DNA from: Streptomyces nymphaeiformis
GTDB taxonomy: Bacteria > Actinomycetota > Actinomycetes > Streptomycetales > Streptomycetaceae
NCBI RefSeq assembly: GCF_014203895.1
Contig: NZ_JACHJY010000003.1
Coordinates: 496,001-560,000 of the forward strand
Length of the DNA stretch: 64,000 nt
Direction: 5' to 3'
Of this stretch, positions 9,610 through 18,064 are shown in pieces. Numbering within the stretch: the first letter of the stretch is position 1; every line of letters starts with the position of its first letter. The position numbers were made by a program, and so were the translations under genes. Under the pieces are notes generated by a model. That model ran no database searches. It was not told the origin of the DNA and was given only the letters and a program-made list of their open reading frames with translations.

Positions 9610-10281
9610 ATGGGCTTCACAGGGGAAGGGCCGGTTCTGGAAGGCGCGTTCGTACGCCTGGAACCGCTGGGACACCACCACGCCGCCGGCCTGGCGGAGG
9701 CGGCGGAGGAGCGCCGGGACTCGTACGGCTTCACGTGGGTGCCGGGGCGGGACGCCTTCGCGGCGTACGTCGACGGGCAGCTCGGCCGCGCCGCCGACGG
9801 AACCGTCGTCCCGTACGCACAGGTCGACCCGGCGACCGGCCGGGTGATCGGTGCCACCGCGTTCCTGGATCCGCGTCCCTGGCCCTCCGGTGAGGGCCTG
9901 AGCGCGGTCGAGATCGGCTACACCTGGCTCGCCGCCTCCGCCCAGGGCACCGGAGTGAACGCCGAGTCCAAGTACCTGCTCTTCCGGCACGCCTTCGAGA
10001 GCTGGGAGGTGGCCCGGGTCGACCTCAAGACCGATGCCCGCAACGCCCGCTCGCGGGCGGCCATCGCGTCCGTCGGCGCGAGCTTCGAGGGCGTCCTCCG
10101 GAACCACGCCCGCTCCTGGGCCCCGGGCGAGGACGGCCGTCTCCGCGATTCCGCCGTCTTCTCGATCATCGCCACCGAATGGCCCGAACGCCGGGCGGCG
10201 CTCGAAGAGCGCCTGGCCGGCATCCGGGAGCGCCGCGCGTCCGGCGGGGCACCGCGCGGGGCCTCACGGACCCGGTCGTGA
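9610..10281 (+). CDS. GNAT-family N-acetyltransferase
   Basis: About 223 aa, RimJ/RimL-like. It has an N-terminal [11 protein letters not shown] strand, the [21 protein letters not shown] acetyl-CoA-binding region, and a late [21 protein letters not shown] segment typical of this group. The likely substrate is a protein N-terminus or small amine, not determinable here. ATG 9610 begins right before the conserved fold; an in-frame ATG at 9571 would add 13 residues. It converges on the AfsR-like gene with a 30-bp gap. Confidence 0.87.
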   Translation: MGFTGEGPVLEGAFVRLEPLGHHHAAGLAEAAEERRDSYGFTWVPGRDAFAAYVDGQLGRAADGTVVPYAQVDPATGRVIGATAFLDPRPWPSGEGLSAVEIGYTWLAASAQGTGVNAESKYLLFRHAFESWEVARVDLKTDARNARSRAAIASVGASFEGVLRNHARSWAPGEDGRLRDSAVFSIIATEWPERRAALEERLAGIRERRASGGAPRGASRTRS

Positions 10282-10311
10282 TCCACCGGACGGGCGCCGG
10301 GTGACGGGACC

Positions 10312-13200
10312 TCAGGGCTTCTCTTCCGCCATGACCCGGGACGCCAGGGCCTTCAGGCCTTCCAGGCACTCGTCGATCCGCATGCCGAGGTCGTGCCGGC
10401 GGGCGAGCTCCAGGCACGACTCCCAGGTCTCGCGGGCCGCGTCCCACTCCCCGAAGTGGTGGTGGGCCCTGGCCGTGAAGACGAGGCAGTCGGCCGTGCC
10501 TCCCTGGTCGTTCATCCGGAGCCGGATGGAGAGCGCCTCCGCGAGGACCTCGAAGGCCTTGTCGCGGTCGCCGAGGACGCGCAGCGTGTCGCCGTAGTTG
10601 GTGAGGGCGGTGGCGAGGAAGACCCCGTGGCCGCTCCCCCTGATCAGGTCGATGACCCGCCGGTAGTCCGCGGCCGCCCGGTCCGGTTCGCCGCGCATCT
10701 TGTGGACGTCCGCGATCCGGCTGAGGAGCAGCGCCTCGCCCTTCGTGTTCCGGGTGGCGCGGTAGAGGTCGCGGGAGCGCTCGGCGTGGGCGAGCGCCTG
10801 CTCGGAGTCCTCGATCTGCAGGTAGACCGCCGACATGTTGCCGAGGATCGACGCCTGGGCGGCGAGGTCCGCGCGTTCGGTGAAGAGGCCCAGGGCGATC
10901 CGGAGGTGCTCCAGGCAGGCCTCGTTGCGGTAGGCCATGCCGTGGGCGACGGCCGTGCGCCGGTGCAGCCAGGCCTGCCCGAGCCGGTCGTCGTGCCTCC
11001 GGGCGATGTCCATGGCCTGCTCCAGGCAGGCGTCCCACTCCCCCGTCCACCAGTGCGTGCTCGCATGGCCGAAGAGGCCCACGGCGAGCCGCCAGGCGAT
11101 GTCGGAGCGGCCCAGCTCCCCGGCGCGGGTGAGGGCGTCGCGGACGGCCGGCAGTTCCCGCTCGGTCCACCGGATCGCCTCGTCGTCGTCCGCGAACTCG
11201 GGCAGCGACATGTCCGTGACCGCGTCCCCGTCGAGCGGCGGCGGGGACTGCGTCTCGCGGGTGGCGGCCACCGTCGCGGCCGCGAGGGCCGCGGCGTACC
11301 AGGAGAGCAGCCGGAGCAGGGCCGCCGTCCGCTCCTCCTCGGTGTCCTCGTCGTCCCGCTGCGCCGCGTACTCGCCGAGCAGGTCGTGCAGCTGGTAGCG
11401 GTCGGGCTCGGGGTTGAGGAGGAGGTGGGCGTCGGCGAGGACGTCGAGGACGGCGGCGGCCCGGGCCTCCGTGACGTCGAGGAGCGCGGCGGCGGACTGC
11501 GGGGTGACGGCGTGGGCCGACCACACCCGGCCGAGGAGCCGGAAGGCCCGCGCGGCCTCGCGCTCCAGCGGCTGCTCGCTGTCCCGTATGGCCACGTAGC
11601 TCATGGCGAAGGTGCGGCGGACGTCGAAGTGCCCCATGGCGAGGGTGTCGAGCCGGCCCTGGTGCGGGGTGAGCCGCTTCGCCAGGAGCGCGAGGGGCCA
11701 GGAGGGCCGGGAGGCCAGCCGTCCGCCGACGATGTGCAGGGCGAGCGGCAGTCCCCCGCAGGCGGCCATGATGTCGGCCAGGGCCTCGGGCTCGCTCCGT
11801 ACGCGCTCGGCGCCGGCGAGTCTGGCGAGCAGCGCGTGCTGGTCGGACTCGGGCAGCGGGGACAGCGGGACCTTCGCGGAGCGCGGCAGGTCGGCGAGCA
11901 GCTGGCGGCTGGTGATCAGGGCGGCGCTGTGCCCGCCGGCCGGGAGCAGGGGTGCGACGTGGGCGGCGTTCCGCGCGTTGTCGAGGACCAGGAGCACCCG
12001 GCGCTCGGCGAGCGCGGAGCGGAAGAGGGTGGCCCGGTCGTCGGTGTCCTCGGGCAGGGCGTCCTGGTGGACGCCCAGGTCGGACAGGAACCGGGCGAGC
12101 AGTTCGTGGGCCGTGCGCGCCCCGCCGGAGCAGTAGCCGCGCAGGTCGGCGTAGAGGGCGCCGTCGGGGAAGGCGTCGCGCACCCGGTGGGCCACGTGCA
12201 TCGCGAGCGCGGTCTTCCCGACGCCGCCCATGCCGGAGATCACGACGGCCCGCGCGTGGGCGGGTCCGCTCCCGGGTGCCGCGTCGGTGCTCGCGGCCGC
12301 TCCCGGGGCCTCGGGTGGCACCCCGAGCAGCGCCCGTACGGTCGCGGCCTCGGCCTCGCGGCCCGTGAAGGCCTCGCCCTCGCAGGGGAGTTGGAAGGGC
12401 GCGCGGACCGAGACGGCGCGGGGCGCGGGGCCGGGCGCGGGTTCTCCGGCGAGCATCTCCGCGTAGGCCTCGTGGACGGCGGCGCCGGGTTCCGTGCCGA
12501 GTTCGTCGACCAGGTCCCGGCGCAGCCGGTGGAAGACGGCGAAGGCCTCGGCCCGGCGGCCGGAGCGGTGCAGGGCGAGCATGAGGCGCCGGTGGAAGCC
12601 CTCGCGCAGCGGGTGCTCCCCCACCAGGGCGGTGAGCGGGGCGACGGCCTCGTGGTGGCGGCCGAGGCCGAGCTCGGCGTCGAAGCTCCATTCGAGGACC
12701 TGGAGGCGCGCCTCCGCGAGCTGGTGGACGCGGAGTGCGGGCGCCTCGGTGTCCGAGAAGGGGGCGAGGTCCGCGAGGGGGGTGCCGCGCCACAGGGATC
12801 TGGCGAGGCCGGTCTCCCGGCGGACCGCCTCCCAGTCGCCCCGCCGGTGCGCCTGCTGGACGGCCAGGGCCCGGGCCTCGAAGACGTCGGCGTCGAGTTC
12901 GCCCTCGTGGACGGTCAGCTGGTAGCCGGGGGCGACCGTGCGCAGCCGCTCCTCGGTCCCGCCGTCGGCGGCGGCGAGGACGCGGCGGAGCCGGGTGAGG
13001 TGGTTGGCGAGGGAGGCGTCGGCGCTGGCGGGGACCGAGGCGCCCCAGAGGGCTTCCTTGAGGGTGTCCCGGGACACCGTGCGATTGGCCCGGAGCAGCA
13101 GTGCGGCGAGGAGGACGCGGACCTTGGGGCCGGTCACCGGCCGCAGTTCCGTCCCGTCGTGGACGACGAGTGGTCCGAGCAGCCCGAACTTCACCACCAT
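10312..13200 (-). CDS. AfsR/SARP-family regulator with NB-ARC and TPR domains
   Basis: About 962 aa. Residues 1-95 are the OmpR-like winged helix of SARPs (FGLLGPLVVHDG, VRVLLAALLLRANRTVSRDTL), followed by the bacterial transcriptional activator domain (to about 250). An NB-ARC ATPase follows, with P-loop GMGGVGKTAL near residue 325, LLVLDNARN (Walker B) and CGGLPLALHIVGGRL. The C-terminal 300 residues are TPR-like helical repeats. AfsR proteins activate secondary metabolism when phosphorylated and bind direct repeats near -35 regions. ATG 13200 is chosen since the conserved fold starts four residues later; longer frames upstream look non-coding. It is divergent from the GAPDH gene, 137 bp apart. 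Confidence 0.93.
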   Translation of the reverse strand: MVVKFGLLGPLVVHDGTELRPVTGPKVRVLLAALLLRANRTVSRDTLKEALWGASVPASADASLANHLTRLRRVLAAADGGTEERLRTVAPGYQLTVHEGELDADVFEARALAVQQAHRRGDWEAVRRETGLARSLWRGTPLADLAPFSDTEAPALRVHQLAEARLQVLEWSFDAELGLGRHHEAVAPLTALVGEHPLREGFHRRLMLALHRSGRRAEAFAVFHRLRRDLVDELGTEPGAAVHEAYAEMLAGEPAPGPAPRAVSVRAPFQLPCEGEAFTGREAEAATVRALLGVPPEAPGAAASTDAAPGSGPAHARAVVISGMGGVGKTALAMHVAHRVRDAFPDGALYADLRGYCSGGARTAHELLARFLSDLGVHQDALPEDTDDRATLFRSALAERRVLLVLDNARNAAHVAPLLPAGGHSAALITSRQLLADLPRSAKVPLSPLPESDQHALLARLAGAERVRSEPEALADIMAACGGLPLALHIVGGRLASRPSWPLALLAKRLTPHQGRLDTLAMGHFDVRRTFAMSYVAIRDSEQPLEREAARAFRLLGRVWSAHAVTPQSAAALLDVTEARAAAVLDVLADAHLLLNPEPDRYQLHDLLGEYAAQRDDEDTEEERTAALLRLLSWYAAALAAATVAATRETQSPPPLDGDAVTDMSLPEFADDDEAIRWTERELPAVRDALTRAGELGRSDIAWRLAVGLFGHASTHWWTGEWDACLEQAMDIARRHDDRLGQAWLHRRTAVAHGMAYRNEACLEHLRIALGLFTERADLAAQASILGNMSAVYLQIEDSEQALAHAERSRDLYRATRNTKGEALLLSRIADVHKMRGEPDRAAADYRRVIDLIRGSGHGVFLATALTNYGDTLRVLGDRDKAFEVLAEALSIRLRMNDQGGTADCLVFTARAHHHFGEWDAARETWESCLELARRHDLGMRIDECLEGLKALASRVMAEEKP

Positions 13201-13337
13201 GCCCCCGCTCAAGGTAGGCGGGCCCGCCCGCCTACGGCGGATCCCGACGTGTCCCATCGTACGGTTCGGGACCCCTTGATTGATCAAACCGGCCGCGGGT
13301 TACCATATGAGCGCCGCCTAGCTCGAAAGATAATCTT

Positions 13338-14783
13338 GTGACTGTCAATGACGACTCGTTCACCAGTTGGAAGAACCGCGAGGAGATCGCGGAGTCGATG
13401 ATCCCGATCATCGGGAAGCTGCACCGGGAGCAGGACGTCACCGTCCTGGTCCACAGCCGCTCCCTGGTGAACAAGTCGGTGGTCAGCATCCTCAAGACCC
13501 ACCGCTTCGCCCGGCAGATCGACGGCGAGGAGCTCTCGGTCACCGAGACCCTGCCGTTCCTCGAGACGCTCACCACCCTCGACCTGGGCCCCTGCCAGAT
13601 CGACATCGGCGTGCTGGCCGCGGACTACAAGACCGACGACCGCGGTCTGTCGGTGGCGGAGTTCACCGCCCAGGCCGTCGCCGGCGCCACCGGTGAGAAC
13701 AAGATCGAGCGCCGTGACGGACGCGACGTCGTCCTCTACGGCTTCGGCCGCATCGGCCGCCTCGTCGCCCGCCTCCTCATCGAGAAGGCCGGCTCCGGCA
13801 ACGGTCTGCGCCTGCGCGCGATCGTCGTCCGCGGCGGGGGCGAGCAGGACCTCGTGAAGCGCGCCTCGCTGCTGCGCCGCGACTCCATCCACGGCCAGTT
13901 CCAGGGCACGATCACGGTCGACGAGGCGAACAGCACCATCGTCGCCAACGGCAACACGATCAAGGTGATCTACGCCAACGACCCCTCCGAGGTCGACTAC
14001 ACGGCGTACGGCATCAACGACGCCATCCTGATCGACAACACCGGCAAGTGGCGGGACCGCGAGGGCCTCTCCAAGCACCTGCGCCCCGGCATCGACAAGG
14101 TCGTCCTGACCGCGCCCGGCAAGGGTGACGTGCCGAACATCGTGCACGGCGTCAACCACGACACGATCAAGCCGGACGAGCGCGTCCTGTCCTGCGCCTC
14201 CTGCACCACCAACGCCATCGTCCCGCCGCTGAAGGCCATGGACGACGAGTACGGCGTGCTGCGCGGTCACGTCGAGACGGTCCACTCGTTCACGAACGAC
14301 CAGAACCTGCTCGACAACTACCACAAGGCCGACCGTCGCGGCCGTTCCGCGCCGCTCAACATGGTCATCACGGAGACGGGTGCCGCCTCCGCCGTGGCCA
14401 AGGCGCTGCCCGACCTGAAGGCGCCGATCACCGGCAGCTCGATCCGCGTCCCCGTCCCGGACGTCTCGATCGCCATCCTGAGCCTGCGCCTGGGCCGCGA
14501 GACCACCCGCGACGAGGTCCTCGAGTACCTCCGCGACGTCTCGCTGCACTCGTCGCTGAAGCGCCAGATCGACTTCACCACGGCCCCCGACGCCGTCTCG
14601 ATGGACTTCGTCGGCTCGCGCCACGCGTCCATCGTCGACGCCGGCGCGACCAAGGTCGACGGCGACAACGCGATCCTGTACCTGTGGTACGACAACGAGT
14701 TCGGCTACTCGTGCCAGGTCATCCGGGTCGTCCAGCACGTCTCCGGCGTGGAGTACCCGACCTTCCCGGTTCCGGCGGTCTGA
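13338..14783 (+). CDS. gap: Glyceraldehyde-3-phosphate dehydrogenase, long N-terminally extended form
   Basis: A 481-aa enzyme for the NAD(P)-dependent oxidation of glyceraldehyde 3-phosphate. The Rossmann motif GFGRIGRLVARLL begins about residue 135, the catalytic Cys289 sits in SCASCTTNAI, and the C-terminus has WYDNEFGYSCQVI. It is about 145 residues longer than the usual 335-aa GAPDH. The extra N-terminal part (KNREEIAESMIPIIGKL onward) is a recognised feature of one actinobacterial and proteobacterial GAPDH subgroup, with unknown function. It starts at GTG and ends in a strong terminator hairpin. Confidence 0.95.
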   Translation: MTVNDDSFTSWKNREEIAESMIPIIGKLHREQDVTVLVHSRSLVNKSVVSILKTHRFARQIDGEELSVTETLPFLETLTTLDLGPCQIDIGVLAADYKTDDRGLSVAEFTAQAVAGATGENKIERRDGRDVVLYGFGRIGRLVARLLIEKAGSGNGLRLRAIVVRGGGEQDLVKRASLLRRDSIHGQFQGTITVDEANSTIVANGNTIKVIYANDPSEVDYTAYGINDAILIDNTGKWRDREGLSKHLRPGIDKVVLTAPGKGDVPNIVHGVNHDTIKPDERVLSCASCTTNAIVPPLKAMDDEYGVLRGHVETVHSFTNDQNLLDNYHKADRRGRSAPLNMVITETGAASAVAKALPDLKAPITGSSIRVPVPDVSIAILSLRLGRETTRDEVLEYLRDVSLHSSLKRQIDFTTAPDAVSMDFVGSRHASIVDAGATKVDGDNAILYLWYDNEFGYSCQVIRVVQHVSGVEYPTFPVPAV

Positions 14784-14806
14784 TCCTCCCGCGAGCAGCG
14801 ACAGCA

Positions 14807-14852
14807 CGGCGGAGCGCCGCACTTCCCGGACGGGGGGTGCGGCGCTCCGCCG
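14807..14852 (+). terminator. Rho-independent-type terminator after gap
   Basis: A perfect 16-bp stem (arms 14807-14822 and 14837-14852) with a 14-base loop, followed by TTT, 23 bp after the GAPDH stop. Confidence 0.85.
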
Positions 14853-14933
14853 TTTCCGTCCGGGGTGCGGCGCCGCCGTTCGCAGTGAGCACCGCCGGCG
14901 AACCGCTCACGGCCCGCTCGCGTCCCTTCCGCC

Positions 14934-15749
14934 ATGGACACGCTCACCCACGGGATACGCCAGCTGCTGCGCTTCGCGGTCCTGGAGGCGCGCTGCTGCG
15001 CCTTCGCGGTCGCGCTCGTCGGCGGCATCGCCGCCTCGACCCTCCTGCCCGACCTGCCGGTCGCCCGCTACGACCTGCTGCTCCTGTACGGCGTCGGGCT
15101 CACGGTCCTGGCATGGCGGCTCGGCTGGGACACCGGCCGGGACGTCGCCGTGATCGCCGGGTGCCATGCCATCGGCCTCCTCTTCGAGCTGGTCAAGGTC
15201 CGGATGGGCTCGTGGAGCTATCCGGAGGACGCCCTGACGAAGGTCGGCGGCGTGCCGCTGTACGGCGGATTCCTGTACGCGGCGGTCGGCAGCTACATCT
15301 GCCGGGCCTGGCACCTGTTCGACCTGCGGCTCACCGGCTACCGGCCCCGGATCACGGCGGTCCTCGCCGCGGCGGTGTACGTGAACTTCCTCAGTCACCA
15401 CTGGCTGCCCGACGCCCGCTGGGCGCTCGCCGCGCTGCTGCTCGCCGCGACGGCGGGGACCTGGGTGCGGTTCCGGGTCGGCGAGAGCGACCTGCGGATG
15501 CCGCTGGCCCTCTCCTTCGTCCTGATCGGCTTCTTCCTCTGGGTCGCCGAGAACGCCGCCACGTACGTCGGCGCCTGGAGCTACCCGGACCAGCTGAACG
15601 GCTGGCAGCCGGTCTCCCCGGCGAAGTTCGGCGCCTGGGCGCTGCTCATCACCGTGATGTTCACCTTGACGGCAAACAGGACATTCTTCGTGCATGCCCG
15701 ACGTCGCCGTGCTACAGTCGATCTCAGTTGCAGTCGTGGTTCCCAATGA
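14934..15749 (+). CDS. DUF817-family integral membrane protein
   Basis: A 271-aa polytopic membrane protein with about eight hydrophobic segments. Characteristic sequences are [17 protein letters not shown] and a repeat-like counterpart near the C-terminus, [18 protein letters not shown], typical of DUF817. The function is unknown. The C-terminus is basic and cytoplasmic. It stands alone between the gap terminator and the cold-shock leader hairpin. Confidence 0.88.
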   Translation: MDTLTHGIRQLLRFAVLEARCCAFAVALVGGIAASTLLPDLPVARYDLLLLYGVGLTVLAWRLGWDTGRDVAVIAGCHAIGLLFELVKVRMGSWSYPEDALTKVGGVPLYGGFLYAAVGSYICRAWHLFDLRLTGYRPRITAVLAAAVYVNFLSHHWLPDARWALAALLLAATAGTWVRFRVGESDLRMPLALSFVLIGFFLWVAENAATYVGAWSYPDQLNGWQPVSPAKFGAWALLITVMFTLTANRTFFVHARRRRATVDLSCSRGSQ

Positions 15750-15755
15750 ACTGAC

Positions 15756-15790
15756 AAGTGCCTTCGACGATTCGACATCGTCGGGCACTT
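15756..15790 (+). promoter_or_regulatory. Hairpin in the cold-shock gene leader / terminator of the DUF817 gene
   Basis: AAGTGCC pairs with GGCACTT, and after a 2-base bulge CGACGA pairs with TCGTCG, giving 13 bp around a 7-base loop, then a T-rich tail (TATGTGTTTT). It lies 7 bp after the DUF817 stop and about 100 bp before the cold-shock ATG. It may end the upstream transcript or act as a temperature-sensitive leader element; the sequence does not decide. Confidence 0.6.
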
Positions 15791-15891
15791 TATGTGTTTT
15801 CGGTGCAGTTTTCCGGACGGGGCAATCATCACGGCGACGCCGGGAGTCGCACAGTGCGGCCCCCAGGGCTACGCCCCGAAGGAGATATGTC

Positions 15892-16095
15892 ATGGCCAAC
15901 GGCACCGTGAAGTGGTTCAACTCGGAAAAGGGCTTCGGCTTCATCGAGCAGGAGGGTGGCGGCCCGGACGTGTTCGCCCACTACTCCAACATCGCGACCT
16001 CCGGCTTCCGTGAGCTCCAGGAAGGCCAGAAGGTGACCTTCGACGTCACGCAGGGCCAGAAGGGCCCGCAGGCGGAGAACATCCTCCCTGCCTGA
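15892..16095 (+). CDS. Cold-shock protein (CspA family)
   Basis: A 67-aa single OB-fold RNA chaperone with intact RNP1 (KGFGFIEQ) and RNP2-like (VFAHYSNI) motifs. It melts RNA secondary structure during cold adaptation or growth transitions. A strong ribosome site (GAAGGAG) precedes the ATG by 8 bp. The leader from the upstream stop is about 140 nt and contains a stable hairpin. A perfect 15-bp terminator separates it from the DEAD-box helicase, so the helicase is reached by read-through or by its own promoter. Confidence 0.97.
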   Translation: MANGTVKWFNSEKGFGFIEQEGGGPDVFAHYSNIATSGFRELQEGQKVTFDVTQGQKGPQAENILPA

Positions 16096-16113
16096 CGTTG
16101 ACACGTCCGACGC

Positions 16114-16161
16114 GGCCGGTGTCCCCACCCGTGTGGTGGGGACACCGGCCCGTCGCTTTTT
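16114..16161 (+). terminator. Strong terminator between csp and the DEAD-box helicase
   Basis: A perfect 15-bp stem (16114-16128 with 16136-16150), 7-base loop, then a CGTCGC spacer and TTTTT at 16157-16161. Confidence 0.92.
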
Positions 16162-16189
16162 CCAGACTTCTCCACGGACCAGGTGCCGC

Positions 16190-17566
16190 ATGACCACCAC
16201 GCCCCCCAAGGACGCCGCCACCGAGGCCGTGACCTTCGCCGGATTCGACCTGCCCGCCGAACTGCTCGCGGAGCTCACCCGCCAGGGCGTCGAGACGCCC
16301 TTCCCGATCCAGGCCGCGACCCTGCCGGACGCCCTCGCGGGCCGCGACGTCCTCGGCCGCGGGCAGACCGGATCCGGCAAGACGCTCGCGTTCGGCCTGC
16401 CGCTCCTCGCGCGCACCGCCGGGCGCCGGGCCGAGGCGCGCAGGCCGCTCGCCCTGGTCCTGGTCCCCACCCGCGAGCTGGCCCAGCAGGTCACCGACGC
16501 CCTCGCCCCCTACGCCGGGGCCCTGAGGCTGCGCCTGGCGACGGTGGTCGGCGGCATGTCGATCGGACGGCAGGCGACGGCGCTGCGCGACGGGGCCGAG
16601 GTCCTGATCGCCACCCCGGGCCGGCTCATGGACCTCGTCGAGCGCAAGGACTGCCGTCTCGACCGGGTGGCCGTCACCGTCCTCGACGAGGCCGACCGGA
16701 TGGCCGACATGGGCTTCCTGCCCCAGGTCACGGAGCTCCTCGACCTGGTGCCGCAGGGCGGCCAGCGGATGCTGTTCTCGGCCACGCTCGACCGTGACGT
16801 CGACGCGCTGGTCGAGCGCTACCTCCAGGACCCTGCCGAGCACTCCGTCGACCCCCCGGCCGCCGCCGTGTCCACGATGGAGCACCACGTGCTGCACGTG
16901 CACGGGCCGGACAAGTTCGCCACCGCCACGGAGATCGCCGCCCGCGACGGACGCGTGATCATGTTCCTGCACACGAAGGCCTCCGTGGACCGCTTCACCA
17001 AGCACCTCCTCGGCAGTGGCGTACGGGCCGCGGCGCTGCACGGCGGCAAGTCGCAGCCGCTGCGGACCCGGACCCTGGACCGGTTCAGGACCGGCGAGGT
17101 CAACGTGCTGGTCGCCACGGACGTGGCGGCACGCGGCATCCACGTCGACGAGCTCGACCTCGTCGTCAACGTCGACCCGCCCGCCGACGGCAAGGACTAC
17201 CTGCACCGCGGCGGCCGCACGGCGCGCGCCGGCGAGTCGGGCGTCGTCGTCACGCTGGTCACGCCGGACGAGCGCCAGGACGTGGCCCGCCTCATGGCGG
17301 AGGCGGGCATCAGGCCCCACGTCACCCGGGTGCGCTCGGGCGAGGCAGAGCTGACCCGTATCACCGGCGCCCGCAAGCCCTCGGGCGTGCCGGTCGCCGG
17401 CAACGCGCCGAGCCAGGAGGGCACCAAGCGCGGAGGCGCGGCCTTCCGCGGCATCGGCACCGTCCCGGGACGCCCGGGACGCGCGAAGAACGAGTCCCGG
17501 CGCGCCGCCGAGGCCCGCAAGACGGCCGAGGCACGCCGGGCGGCGAAGGTCCGCCGCGGCGGCTGA
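16190..17566 (+). CDS. DEAD-box ATP-dependent RNA helicase
   Basis: About 458 aa. Motifs in order: Q motif (PFPIQAATLPD), motif I GQTGSGKT (about 58-65), Ia PTRELAQQ, TPGRLMD, motif II DEAD (Asp166), motif III SAT, ATDVAARGIHV, and motif VI as HRGGRTARAG, which deviates from the commoner HRIGRTGR. A basic, Arg/Ala-rich tail of about 70 residues likely binds RNA. Bacterial relatives (CsdA/RhlE group) unwind RNA at low temperature and in ribosome assembly, which fits the cold-shock gene next door. ATG 16190 places the start just before the conserved Q region. Confidence 0.93.
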   Translation: MTTTPPKDAATEAVTFAGFDLPAELLAELTRQGVETPFPIQAATLPDALAGRDVLGRGQTGSGKTLAFGLPLLARTAGRRAEARRPLALVLVPTRELAQQVTDALAPYAGALRLRLATVVGGMSIGRQATALRDGAEVLIATPGRLMDLVERKDCRLDRVAVTVLDEADRMADMGFLPQVTELLDLVPQGGQRMLFSATLDRDVDALVERYLQDPAEHSVDPPAAAVSTMEHHVLHVHGPDKFATATEIAARDGRVIMFLHTKASVDRFTKHLLGSGVRAAALHGGKSQPLRTRTLDRFRTGEVNVLVATDVAARGIHVDELDLVVNVDPPADGKDYLHRGGRTARAGESGVVVTLVTPDERQDVARLMAEAGIRPHVTRVRSGEAELTRITGARKPSGVPVAGNAPSQEGTKRGGAAFRGIGTVPGRPGRAKNESRRAAEARKTAEARRAAKVRRGG

Positions 17567-17615
17567 TCCGTCTCGAAAACGCGGGCCCCGGCGCGGTGCC
17601 CCGTCGTTGAGCCCG

Positions 17616-17646
17616 GTGACGGGCGGGCAGGCTGTCCGTCCGTCAC
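17616..17646 (+). terminator. Possible terminator after the helicase gene
   Basis: GTGACGG pairs with CCGTCAC, with a partly paired interior, followed by a T-containing tail, 50 bp after the helicase stop and 31 bp before the next ATG. Confidence 0.4.
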
Positions 17647-17676
17647 CTTCGTCTTCGTTTCGTCCGAGGAGGGCTC

Positions 17677-18018
17677 ATGCAGGCCGACACCCCGTGGGAC
17701 ACGATCGGTTCGCTCGCCGCGCTGTTCACGCGACTGGACTCCGAGCGCGGATTGCCGTCGGAGGAGCAGTGGACCCTCCAGGTCCTCAAGCTCTCCGAGG
17801 AGGTCGGCGAGGCCGCGCAGGCCGTCATCGGCGTCCGGGCGACGAACCCCCGCAAGGGCCGCAGCCACAGCTGGGAGCACGTCCAGGAGGAGGTCGCCGA
17901 CGCGGTGATCACCGGCATGGTCACGCTGGCCCGGATGCGGCCGGACGACGCCGCGGAGTTCCTGGCCGGCGTGCTCGCGGAGAAGTCGGCGAGGTTCCTC
18001 CCGGGGCCGGGCCGCTGA
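17677..18018 (+). CDS. MazG-like nucleotide pyrophosphohydrolase family protein
   Basis: A 113-aa all-alpha protein of the MazG-like superfamily. The metal-binding EExxE appears as LSEEVGEAAQA and the ExxD part as EEVADAVITG. Such enzymes hydrolyse non-canonical or excess NTPs to NMPs. It contains only a single compact domain, unlike the tandem-domain MazG. AGGAGGG lies 6 bp upstream of the ATG. It converges on the kinase-transporter gene and shares a bidirectional terminator with it. Confidence 0.88.
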   Translation: MQADTPWDTIGSLAALFTRLDSERGLPSEEQWTLQVLKLSEEVGEAAQAVIGVRATNPRKGRSHSWEHVQEEVADAVITGMVTLARMRPDDAAEFLAGVLAEKSARFLPGPGR

Positions 18019-18019
18019 C

Positions 18020-18050
18020 TCGGCGAGGTCGCGGTGTACGACCTCGCCGA
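18020..18050. terminator. Bidirectional terminator between convergent genes
   Basis: A perfect 12-bp stem (18020-18031 with 18039-18050) and 7-base loop, starting at the mazG-like stop and ending 15 bp before the opposite gene's stop. Confidence 0.7.
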
Positions 18051-18064
18051 CGACGGCCTCACCC

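Noticed and set aside
13260..13337. Promoter for gap (TTGATT/TTGATC with TACCAT)
   Set aside because: Spacing is 15 or 19 bp and matches are weak, so not annotated.
13338..14783. GAPDH as a self-resistance copy for the cluster product
   Set aside because: It is 24 kb from the PKS genes, has its own terminator and many unrelated genes in between.
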